Assembly (NCBI GenBank): GCA_034437035.1
Contig: DAOTUI010000247.1
Span: 1-64,000 of the forward strand
DNA length: 64,000 nt
Origin: CAKZQX01 sp034437035
Lineage (GTDB): Bacteria > Chloroflexota > Chloroflexia > Chloroflexales > Chloroflexaceae
Direction: 5' to 3'
Part shown: piece after piece, positions 15,937 through 23,873 of the stretch
Numbering within the stretch: the stretch's first letter is position 1
How the letters are laid out: each line of letters starts with the position of its first letter
Translations under genes and position numbers: made by a program
The notes under the pieces: generated by a model
What the model was told of the DNA's origin: nothing
Seen by the model: the letters and a program-made list of their open reading frames with translations, nothing else
Database searches by the model: none

Positions 15937-17118
15937 ATGGATCAGAACAATACGCTTGCTGAACTGCAATGGATGCAACGCCTGTTCAATACCGTTTCCA
16001 GTTATATTTATGTCTATAATGCCCATGAACAGCGTAATGTATATGCCAACCGCAATATGGGGGACATCCTGGGCTATACCCCGGAAGAACTGCAGCAGAT
16101 GGGGAGTAGCCTGCTGGAAACTATCATGCACCCGGATGATTTTGCCCAACTACCCCTGATTTTCCAGCATCTTCAAGCTGCTGCCGATGGGGAAACAGTC
16201 GCGTGGGAATATCGCGTCCGTGGAAGTACAGGGAAGTGGATCTGGTTGCAGGATCACATGACGGTCTTCTCACGCGATGCGCAGGGCAACCTGGTGGAAT
16301 ATGTGGGGACTGTCCAGGATATTACCACGCGCAAGCAGCAGGAAGAAGCAGTGCAAATGTTCAAAGCCATGGCCGATACCGCACCGGATGGGTTTGGCAT
16401 TGCCGATCACAATGGTGTACTCACCTATGCCAATACGGCCTACCGGGCGATGACCGGCTATGGTGATAATCTGATCGGTATGCGGTTTATTGACCATTTT
16501 AGCTTGGAGCGCCAACCGGAAGCCATTACGGCAATCACCGAAACAAGTACGCGGGGCGAGTGGCGCGGTCTGTTGCATTTTCAACGTCCCGACGGCACGC
16601 AGATCCCCGTCGAAAGCACCGGGTTTGTCACCCGTGATACGCAGGGAAGTATAAATGCGGTGATGGGACTGTTCCGTGATATAAGCGAGCAGCAGCAGAG
16701 TGAGCAGGAACGCGCCGCCCTGCAGCAGCAGATCATCGACGCGCAGCGCGCCGCCCTACGGGAACTCTCCACCCCGCTCATTCCCATCTCGGATGAGGTG
16801 GTGATTATGCCCCTGATCGGTACCATCGACAGCAATCGCGCCCAGATGGTGATGGAGTCGCTGCTGAAAGGGATCGCCCAACACCAGGCCAGCCTGGTCA
16901 TCCTGGATATTACCGGCGTGTCCCTGGTTGATACGCAGGTGGCGCAGGCGTTCATTCAGGCGGCACAGGCGGTGCGACTGCTTGGTGCGCAGGTGATGCT
17001 GACGGGGATTGGTCCCCAGATTGCCCAGACGCTGGTGACGCTCGGCGTTGACCTGGGCGAGATCATCACGCACGGTAGTCTGCAGGCCGGCATCGCGGCA
17101 GCACTCATCGAGCAGTGA
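15937..17118 (+). CDS. RsbR-like PAS-PAS-STAS sensor protein
   Basis: The product is 393 aa. Two PAS domains lie at about residues 12-130 (ending EYVGTVQDITTRKQQ) and 140-262 (ending AVMGLFRDISEQQQSEQ). A short coiled linker leads to a STAS domain (about 280-390) with 'ELSTPLIPISDEVVIMPLIGTIDSNRAQMVMESLL' and 'ASLVILDITGVSLVDTQVAQAFIQAAQAVRLLGA'. This is the layout of RsbR-type stressosome proteins: input domain plus STAS. In the STAS domain the threonine-serine region is represented by DITGVSLVDT. GAGG lies ten bases before the ATG. No rsbS, rsbT or sigma factor gene is adjacent, so the output partner is unknown. Confidence 0.88.
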   Translation: MDQNNTLAELQWMQRLFNTVSSYIYVYNAHEQRNVYANRNMGDILGYTPEELQQMGSSLLETIMHPDDFAQLPLIFQHLQAAADGETVAWEYRVRGSTGKWIWLQDHMTVFSRDAQGNLVEYVGTVQDITTRKQQEEAVQMFKAMADTAPDGFGIADHNGVLTYANTAYRAMTGYGDNLIGMRFIDHFSLERQPEAITAITETSTRGEWRGLLHFQRPDGTQIPVESTGFVTRDTQGSINAVMGLFRDISEQQQSEQERAALQQQIIDAQRAALRELSTPLIPISDEVVIMPLIGTIDSNRAQMVMESLLKGIAQHQASLVILDITGVSLVDTQVAQAFIQAAQAVRLLGAQVMLTGIGPQIAQTLVTLGVDLGEIITHGSLQAGIAAALIEQ

Positions 17119-17560
17119 TAATGGCGTGCGCAAGCATGGCTTGCGCCGGCAGGAAGCAGCACGCTGCCCGGCGATGCAGATTCGGTGAGATGGTTCACTC
17201 CGTTCACCATGACAGTGCGGTTCAATGCAACGCTGTGAACCCAGCGCTGTGCCACACGGCAAACCCATGTCATGCTGACGGGAGGAAGTATCTCACCGCA
17301 GCGCCATAGGTTATCAAGAAAAGCATTGTATGGCACCGCGCCATTCGTGCATTCGTGGTCCTATTCGTGGACGGTTGCTCTTGTGTGGACGGTTGCACTT
17401 CCTAACGCAGAGGCGCGGAGCCGCAGAGCCGCAATGCGTCTTGCATCTCCAGTCCCCAGCGTGCCATGTGCGTGGACGGTTGCTCACCCGCCCAATTTTA
17501 CCTCGCATCACGTATTACGCATCACGTTTCACTCAGCTATGAGTACACCTGCACACCAAT
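17119..17560. other. Repeat-rich intergenic region without a recognisable gene
   Basis: No convincing reading frame was seen. It contains three copies of GTGGACGGTTGC (near 17372, 17390 and 17473), a stretch resembling the 'cgcagaggcgcggagccgcagag' type of intergenic filler that recurs near 17998, and the simple phrase CGTATTACGCATCACG. This looks like decayed sequence between functional genes. Confidence 0.5.
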
Positions 17561-17567
17561 AACCCCG

Positions 17568-17936
17568 TCACACCTCCCCATAGCGATACTTCGTACTCTC
17601 CTCGATCAGGGCCCGATCTCGCTGGTTGACAGGTCAAACAGGGCATAGACGCGGGCGTTGAGGTCGGTCTCCAGGCGGATGATATCGGCGGTCTGCTGCA
17701 TGTGGGTGGCGCGTTGCGCAGCAAGCCACTCCTCCCACGCGTCGCGCTCCTTCAGCGAGATGTCCTGCTTGAAGACCTTCTGCAGCTCCTTAGCGGAAGG
17801 TGGGGAAATCCTGCTCCCACCAGCGGGTCAGCTTCTGGTTGAGTTTGCCGCCGGGGGTACCCAGGTCGGTGCGGATGCGGCGGCGGGCGCGTTCGTGCAG
17901 GCAGTAGCGCGCGCGGGCAATTTCGGTGATCTGCAT
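17568..17936 (-). pseudogene. C-terminal remnant of a type II restriction-modification (Eco57I-like) protein
   Basis: From ATG 17936 the frame reads MQITEIARARYCLHERARRR and then PGGKLNQKLTRWWEQDFPTFR. A frameshift leads to RKELQKVFKQDISLKERDAWEEWLAAQ and LETDLNARVYALFDL, and a second shift to ALIEESTKYRYGEV and a stop at 17568. The order and wording match the last 130 residues of Eco57I-type DNA methylase/restriction fusions as remembered. The catalytic methylase part with NPPY is absent, so this is a dead fragment. Confidence 0.65.
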
Positions 17937-17959
17937 GGCACTGTCTATAGCACAGGGGG

Positions 17960-18581
17960 ACGGGATTGCGGCCCATCCGGATGGTAAAACTCTTTTCACC
18001 GCAGAGACGCAGCGGCTGCAGACGGCCGCAGAGATGTCAAGCCCACCAGACGCTGCCGGGCGTTCGCCGCATCTCTTCTAGCGTACGAATAAGCTTTATC
18101 AGGATAGGATGTGGACGCGCAGAAGTGCGTCCCTACCGAACCGTGCGCCACAAACCGGGTAATCAAAATCGGCAAAGTTCGACCACGTAAGGAGTGATAT
18201 TGGTCTTCATGAGTCCCGGCTTATGAACTTTTAGAAAATAGTCCGGATATGGAGTGCGGCAGCAGAACGGTGCATAGAATGCACCCTACGGCTGTCTACC
18301 GTGGTGATGATATCCGAATTAAAAAATCAAATTACGATTTGGTGGGAAGTGGCAAAGGCAGAACCGGCACGCGCGGAGGCGGCGGGTGAGCTACCAGGCG
18401 GCAAGAATACAGGCGCTTAGATCGGCCCCAAATGTTATCGGCAAGGACAACCAGTTTACCTTTTTTATCAACGATCAGTTATGTTGATATCCTCACCCAC
18501 GACGCCCTGGTGCAGGGGCAGGGAGGCAGGCACGGTGGCAGAGACATCCCTGCCGGTTAGCCCACCAGCAGCGAGCCGGCG
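17960..18581. other. Intergenic region with decayed fragments
   Basis: No intact gene was seen. It holds a 'caccgcagagacgcagcggctgcag' type filler, a second copy of GTGCGTCCCTACCGAA (near 18127), and near 18425-18480 a plus-strand scrap reading APNVIGKDNQFTFFINDQL. That scrap resembles the end of a lectin-like extracellular domain. Confidence 0.4.
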
Positions 18582-20882
18582 CTACTCGGCCTCCTCTGGA
18601 ACAGTACCACGCTCCCAATCGTATGCGCCCAGCGGTAGGCGCACCGTGAAAGTTGAGCCGACGCCCTCTTCGCTCATCACATCAATCGTTCCGTGGTGCT
18701 GCCGAATGATCTGCTGAACGCTTGCCAGGCCCAACCCGCTCCCCGACACACTTCGGACAACATTGCCCGCACGGTGATACTGTCCAAAGATGTGCGGCAG
18801 GTCAGGCGCGGGGACGCCCACACCCTGATCGCTGATTACCAGAGTTGCCCAGGCCGTCTCCGGTGTCTCCTCACAACTGACTTCCAGGGTAATTTCCCCA
18901 CCATCAGGACTATACTTGAGCGCATTGGAGAGCAGATTCGCTACAACCCGCTCCAGGCGCACTGCATCCCACTGCCCGATCAACTCCGACAGCGCGGTAT
19001 CCACCCGGATCTGATGCTGTGTAGTTGTCTGCTGATACTCATCCGCCAGACGGCGCACCAGCGCCACCAGATCCATCGGTTGCGGCCGCAGGCTGATCGG
19101 CTGGCCGGTCCGCAGGCGGGCCATATCCAGCACCTCATTGATCTGCGTAACCATCTGCACCGTGGTGCTCTCAATCTGCCCCAGGCTGCGCGTGAGGCGC
19201 GGAATATCCGGTGCATCGGTCGCCAGTTGCCGCCGCAGCATGTTCGCCCGGCCCTTGATCACTGTCAATGGATTCTTCAGATCATGCGAGACAATTGCCA
19301 GTACTTCGTCGCCGGCACGCACAACGGCCTCGGCCTGCTCGCGGGCGCGTTGCTCGGAGGCATACAGCCAGGCGCGTTGCAACGCCTGCGCGCACTGCTC
19401 CACCAGGCTAATAATAAAGCTGCGATCCTCATCAGGAAACAACTGCGGCGTGGCAAAGCTCAACCCCAGCGCGCCAACCGCCCGTCCTTCCACAAACAGC
19501 GGAATGGCGACCCAGGCATGATCGCGGACAGGCGATGCTGCGGCGAGGGCCGGGTAACGTTGCGTGCGCGCTTCCGGCGACTCCAGCCAGATAGCTTCGC
19601 CCATCCGGACGACCTCGGCCATCGGTGCCGGTGTGTCCAGCGGGAACTGCTGCCACCCTGCTACCAGTTCCGGCGGGTAGCCAATTGAATGCATAGTCTC
19701 CAGCGTCTGGCCGGTTTCATTCAGCAGCACCAGCGAGCCGGCGCATGCGCCCATGGCCGCTACGCCTTGCTCAATCATCACCTCCGCAACCTGCGCCGGT
19801 GTGACCGTCTGAGACAGCCGGGCCGTAACCGTTTGGAGCCGGGCCATGCGCATTGCAATCGCCTCAGCCGCCGCCCGGGCGGCCTGGGCCTGGGCCAGCA
19901 GGCATGCATGTTCCGCTTCCGCCTGCTTCTGCCGGATGATATCCTGCGTAATCACCCCGATTCCGGCGATCGCGCCGTCAACTGCATAGACCGGGTAAAA
20001 ACTCTCCTGCCAGAAACAGGTGACACCCGGTTGCGCCTGCGTTTCGCCGCTGATCTCCAGGTTCATCACCGGCTCACCCGTCGTGAGCACCTGCTGCAGA
20101 ACCGGCTCAACCAGATGGGTTAGTTTAGGAACAACTTCATGCAGGGTGCGACCATAATGCCCGACAATCGATAGTCCATTGATATCCGCCAGGAACCGGT
20201 TCACCCGGACAAACCGCAGATTGCAGTCCAGAAACGCCAGTCCAATCGGAGCCGTCGTCATCAGCGTATCGAGCAGTGCCCAGGCATCATTGGATTGAGA
20301 TATCTGCCCCCGCAGATGCTGGATTATGTCGGCATCTTTGTTTGCCCGGCTGCCCGGTAGCATGCCTAATCCGACAATCCGCTCCAACCGGCCGCCGGTG
20401 TCATAACGGTTGGCCGTTGTCACCTCCAGCGCGATTGGGTTGCCGTCGGACGACAGCAGTGTTAGTTTATGCTGCACAACATCTCCCGCGTACCAGTGAT
20501 GATAGAGCGCTGCAACCTCGTGGGCGTGATCACTGGGAACCAGCAGATCCCACCAGTTCTGACCCAGCAACGCTTCCGCGCGATACCCCAGGTGACGACA
20601 GGTGACTTCATTCACAAAACAGATTGTGCCGTCGGCCTCCAGTTCAAATACCAGGGCTGACGTACATGCCAGTAGTCGTCGGTAGCACGCCTCTGACTCG
20701 CGCAGGGCCATCTGCGCCTGCCGTAACTGCAGGGAAGTCGCATGAAATGGATCGATCATTGCGTCCACCTGACCAGTCGTTGCCCGCTGCAATGCTTCCT
20801 CGACTTCCGTCATAGGGTGCGCCGGACTCCCGGTGTGGGGTTGAAGTTCATCAAGCGGAGGTATACGTTGCGTTGTATTCAT
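18582..20882 (-). CDS. Hybrid-input soluble histidine kinase (PAS-PAS-GAF-HisKA-HATPase)
   Basis: The product is 766 aa with no transmembrane segment, so it is cytoplasmic. It has PAS domains at about 60-180 and 200-320, a GAF domain at about 345-500 (VTPAQVAEVMIEQGVAAMGACAGSLVLLNE to FIISLVEQCAQALQRA), the H-box IVSHDLKNPLTVIKG with phospho-acceptor His533, and a HATPase domain with N-box NLLSNALKYSP, G1 DQGVGVP and G2 GSGLGLASV. It should phosphorylate a response regulator, but none is adjacent. Intergenic DNA separates it from both neighbours, making it an orphan kinase. Confidence 0.93.
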   Translation of the reverse strand: MNTTQRIPPLDELQPHTGSPAHPMTEVEEALQRATTGQVDAMIDPFHATSLQLRQAQMALRESEACYRRLLACTSALVFELEADGTICFVNEVTCRHLGYRAEALLGQNWWDLLVPSDHAHEVAALYHHWYAGDVVQHKLTLLSSDGNPIALEVTTANRYDTGGRLERIVGLGMLPGSRANKDADIIQHLRGQISQSNDAWALLDTLMTTAPIGLAFLDCNLRFVRVNRFLADINGLSIVGHYGRTLHEVVPKLTHLVEPVLQQVLTTGEPVMNLEISGETQAQPGVTCFWQESFYPVYAVDGAIAGIGVITQDIIRQKQAEAEHACLLAQAQAARAAAEAIAMRMARLQTVTARLSQTVTPAQVAEVMIEQGVAAMGACAGSLVLLNETGQTLETMHSIGYPPELVAGWQQFPLDTPAPMAEVVRMGEAIWLESPEARTQRYPALAAASPVRDHAWVAIPLFVEGRAVGALGLSFATPQLFPDEDRSFIISLVEQCAQALQRAWLYASEQRAREQAEAVVRAGDEVLAIVSHDLKNPLTVIKGRANMLRRQLATDAPDIPRLTRSLGQIESTTVQMVTQINEVLDMARLRTGQPISLRPQPMDLVALVRRLADEYQQTTTQHQIRVDTALSELIGQWDAVRLERVVANLLSNALKYSPDGGEITLEVSCEETPETAWATLVISDQGVGVPAPDLPHIFGQYHRAGNVVRSVSGSGLGLASVQQIIRQHHGTIDVMSEEGVGSTFTVRLPLGAYDWERGTVPEEAE

Positions 20883-21262
20883 GACCTATCCCTTCTATGC
20901 GCGGCGCAACCTGCACCTGCATAGGCATGCTCCGGTCACCGACCAGCGTTCGGCAGCGATGGCAATCCGACGACAGCTACCCCATCGATCTCGACAAACT
21001 TCACAAGCATCTGGCTGTACTTTTGGGAGAAACAGAAGCGCTTAAGCGAGACCTCGGCAAGAGCCCCATCGTACAGCGTTGCATCGATGCAAGAAGCAGT
21101 GCAGACGCACAGAGAAAGTGCTATCCGCAGCAACTGCGGCACCGATGAATACGCCGGTACCCTGATAATATATTTCAGGCGGGTCATAGGATATTTCTAC
21201 TACTATTGTTGCACGCGCAAGTAATATTGTCAAATATTGTTCTTGCGCGCACAAACTTCACC
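20883..21262. other. Intergenic region with an inverted repeat downstream of lgt
   Basis: No gene was seen in these 380 bases. Near the lgt stop there is an inverted repeat GCGCAAG (21215-21221) / CTTGCGC (21242-21248) around an AT-rich spacer that itself contains AATATTG twice. It could act as a weak terminator for lgt, but no T-run follows. Confidence 0.4.
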
Positions 21263-22228
21263 TCAGCGGGCCGGGTTCTCCAACTCTGACCGCCCCTCCG
21301 CCCGCATCTCCGCCGGAGCCGACTCCGGTTGCTCCGCCACCTCCGCCGCCTGCGCATCTGCAGATAGTTCCGCCGATGCCGGCTCCGTCCAGGGGCGCGC
21401 GCGAAGATGATTGAGCAGCAGGGCCACCGCTCCCGCCAGCATCAGCAGCAGGCTGATAAGTTGCGCCACCCGTAACGGCCCCAGGTAGAGGCTGTCGGTG
21501 CGCAACCCTTCGATCCAGACCCGCCCCAGCGAGTAGTAGATTGCATAGAGAAACAGCAGATCACCCGGACGCAGCCGGCGCCGGGCCGGGGGAGCCGTGC
21601 GGCCAAAGCGCCGATCCGCCAGGAGTAGCAACCCCACGCCAACCAGATTCCAGACCGACTCATACAGAAAGGTGGCGTGAAACAGCGTATTGGGCGGGTA
21701 GCGCAGCAGATCATTGTAGGGCGGCAGCCGGTGCGCCGCATCGATCTTCACCCCAAACGGCAGATCGGTCGGCGTGCCATAGGCTTCCTGGTTAAAGAAA
21801 TTCCCCCAGCGCCCGATGCCCTGCGCCAGCAAGAACCCCGGAATACAGGTATCGGCCCAGTCCCAGAACGGGATCTTGTGGTAGCGCGTGTAGAGCAGCG
21901 CCGAGAGAATCCCGCCGATAATCGCGCCATGAATGGCCAGCCCACCCGTCGTCAGATTGATCATCCGCAGCGGATCACCGGCAAAGCGCTCCCACTCAAA
22001 GGCCACATAGTAGATCCGCGCGCCGACAACACCCATGATCAGCCCCAGCATCAACTGGTTCCAGACATGATCAGGATCATAGTTGCGCCGCCGGGCGCGC
22101 CGCGTCACCAGCCAGGCCGCCAGCAGCGCGCCGGTCATAATCAGCAGACCATACCAGCGCACCTCCAGCGGAATACCAAAAATAACTGTTCTAAACAGAA
22201 AGGGATCATCAGGTGGATAGAGTTCCAT
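21263..22228 (-). CDS. lgt: Prolipoprotein diacylglyceryl transferase
   Basis: The product is 321 aa. Lgt transfers diacylglycerol from phosphatidylglycerol to the lipobox cysteine of prelipoproteins in the cytoplasmic membrane. Family hallmarks are RWYGLLIMTGAL, GGLAIHGAIIGGI, and the Lgt signature GRWGNFFNQEAYG with the essential arginine and asparagines. The H-containing segment LFHATFLYESVWN and the C-terminal GRVWIEGLRTDSLYLG are also present. Seven hydrophobic helices are apparent. The C-terminal 40 residues (EPASAELSADAQAAEVAEQP...) form an acidic, Ala/Glu-rich tail beyond the usual length. The start MELYPPDDPFLF at 22228 is chosen over a longer frame of non-homologous residues. Confidence 0.95.
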   Translation of the reverse strand: MELYPPDDPFLFRTVIFGIPLEVRWYGLLIMTGALLAAWLVTRRARRRNYDPDHVWNQLMLGLIMGVVGARIYYVAFEWERFAGDPLRMINLTTGGLAIHGAIIGGILSALLYTRYHKIPFWDWADTCIPGFLLAQGIGRWGNFFNQEAYGTPTDLPFGVKIDAAHRLPPYNDLLRYPPNTLFHATFLYESVWNLVGVGLLLLADRRFGRTAPPARRRLRPGDLLFLYAIYYSLGRVWIEGLRTDSLYLGPLRVAQLISLLLMLAGAVALLLNHLRARPWTEPASAELSADAQAAEVAEQPESAPAEMRAEGRSELENPAR

Positions 22229-22391
22229 CGTACGTACCTTACCTCTGTGAATTGTGCAGTGCCCTGCCTGCATGGAGCGCAGCATAGTTCCGGCACCGTA
22301 TGCAGCGCAGGGCTCCAGGTGAATATAGCCCACCTATTCGTGACAGAGGGACATGGTACGCCTGATTGAAGGGGGTGTCAATTACACATAC

Positions 22392-22432
22392 CAACGACAA
22401 AGCAGGCATGTGACCGGAACCACTGCCTGCTT
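22392..22432 (-). terminator. Putative terminator after the radical-SAM-like gene
   Basis: On the minus strand AAGCAGGCA and TGCCTGCTT pair around a 15-base loop and are followed by TGTCGTTGG. The T-run is poor, so efficiency is uncertain. Confidence 0.5.
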
Positions 22433-22465
22433 GCAGATTTCGTTATCATACCCTGGAGCAAACGA

Positions 22466-23692
22466 CTACGCCGACTCGGGCAGATCCTCTTGCTCATCTA
22501 ACCCGCCCGTACCGCGTTCGTGGGCCAGCGCCAGACCAATCCGCGAACTACGCAACCGCCAGAGCAGGGTTCCCAGGGCCGACCCGAAGCGATCAATAAG
22601 CTGCTGGCGAGTACGCCCGGCATAGTAGCGCCGGCGCACATACTCCTCCAGTTGTATGTTCTCACCAATTGCGCGAAACTCCTCCTGCATTGTATCCTGG
22701 CTGGTTGTCGAGCGTACCTTGAAGTTAACACTATCGAAGCCAAACGTGGCTGCGACATCGATCAGGTGCGGCAGTGATTCATATGGCGATTCCAGCTCCA
22801 GATCAGCCCGGGCATAAATACCCACCTGCCGGGTATTGGACACCGTCTGCTTCAACTGCGACCTGATCTGGAATGACTCAAACACCCGGGTAGAGTAGAA
22901 GTCAAACCGCAACACTTCACACCCTGCCTGGACCATCTGCTTGAGCAGCACTATATCCAGCTTCTCGGTATTGACCACACCCTCCCATGCGATGCGCAAA
23001 TCAGCATCACAGAGACGCGTCAGGAACTCATGGAGCCACTCCATATCCGTTGTCAGGGCCACACCCGGGAAGAAGTAGTGCCGGATACCATACTCACGCG
23101 AGACACTCCGCAGTTCTGAGACAATCTGCGCCGGCGCGCGCAGCACAATCTTATCCGGCTGTTCACTATGCGGCATGCCAATCAGTAGCGTTGTCTGTAA
23201 CTCATTCCCAACCGCACGCAGACCATACTGCTCCAGTGAAAGGAGATGGCGGGCCGGAAACGGCAGTTGGTCAAGATCCTGCACAAATGTATCTGGTGCG
23301 GAGGTGCCCCCGGTGACATTTTTTTCATTTTCGGAGAGCGATCCCGGTTGCTGATTAATCCAGGTCAGCACCTCGGCACAGGCACGCCCAATCGCCAGTT
23401 CACCGCGCCGCAACTGCATGGGCACAACATAGTTGTGCTGCGCGTCTAACAACTCGACCGCGTCTTCCAGGAGCGATATTTCTTCGCCCACCACAATCAC
23501 TACCTGAGGGCGAAACGTTTGCAAAGGCCGCAACGCTACCGCAAGCGGTACATCGGGCGTCAACGCCGGATCGTAGATCCGGACGATATGGCGCTGATGC
23601 TCAAGCACTGCGGCGATATAGGCCAGCGTAAGCGGTGGTGCCGCCGGCGGCTCATTATTTGGTAGGACAATCAGGGCTACGTTCACGGACAA
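22466..23692 (-). CDS. Radical-SAM-like protein without the iron-sulfur cysteine motif
   Basis: The product is 408 aa. Residues 1-130 resemble the B12-binding domain of BchE/MiaB-like radical SAM proteins (TLAYIAAVLEHQRHIVRIYDP, FRPQVVIVVGEE). The linker DLDQLPFPARHLLSLEQYGL is the classic join to the radical SAM barrel. Where family members carry CxxxCxxC (after the TTLL strand, residue about 170), this protein reads IGMPHSEQPDK. The barrel then resumes with APAQIVSELRSVSREYGIRHYFF and MVQAGCEVLRFDFYST. Without the three cysteines it cannot hold the 4Fe-4S cluster in the known way, so it is either a non-catalytic homologue or a repurposed fold. It is flanked by lgt and a kinase, both on the same strand. 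Confidence 0.75.
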   Translation of the reverse strand: MSVNVALIVLPNNEPPAAPPLTLAYIAAVLEHQRHIVRIYDPALTPDVPLAVALRPLQTFRPQVVIVVGEEISLLEDAVELLDAQHNYVVPMQLRRGELAIGRACAEVLTWINQQPGSLSENEKNVTGGTSAPDTFVQDLDQLPFPARHLLSLEQYGLRAVGNELQTTLLIGMPHSEQPDKIVLRAPAQIVSELRSVSREYGIRHYFFPGVALTTDMEWLHEFLTRLCDADLRIAWEGVVNTEKLDIVLLKQMVQAGCEVLRFDFYSTRVFESFQIRSQLKQTVSNTRQVGIYARADLELESPYESLPHLIDVAATFGFDSVNFKVRSTTSQDTMQEEFRAIGENIQLEEYVRRRYYAGRTRQQLIDRFGSALGTLLWRLRSSRIGLALAHERGTGGLDEQEDLPESA

Positions 23693-23873
23693 ACCTCATT
23701 CAGCGCTAGTGCAACCGTACCTATCAGTTTACTACGACAAGCTGACGCAGAGGTGAACATCTCCTGGGAAAAGAGTAAAAAATGCTTCAGACTCACCGAC
23801 GCGAGTCTAAAGCACCCGGAGAGCAGCGTTGCCGTTGCAGTGTACCATGTACTCGTCACCAGATACAATTATA

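Noticed and set aside
18582..18781. The kinase at 18582 and the RsbR-like protein at 15937 as one stressosome locus
   Set aside because: They are on opposite strands, separated by more than 1.4 kb of decayed sequence, and no RsbS or RsbT homologue is present.
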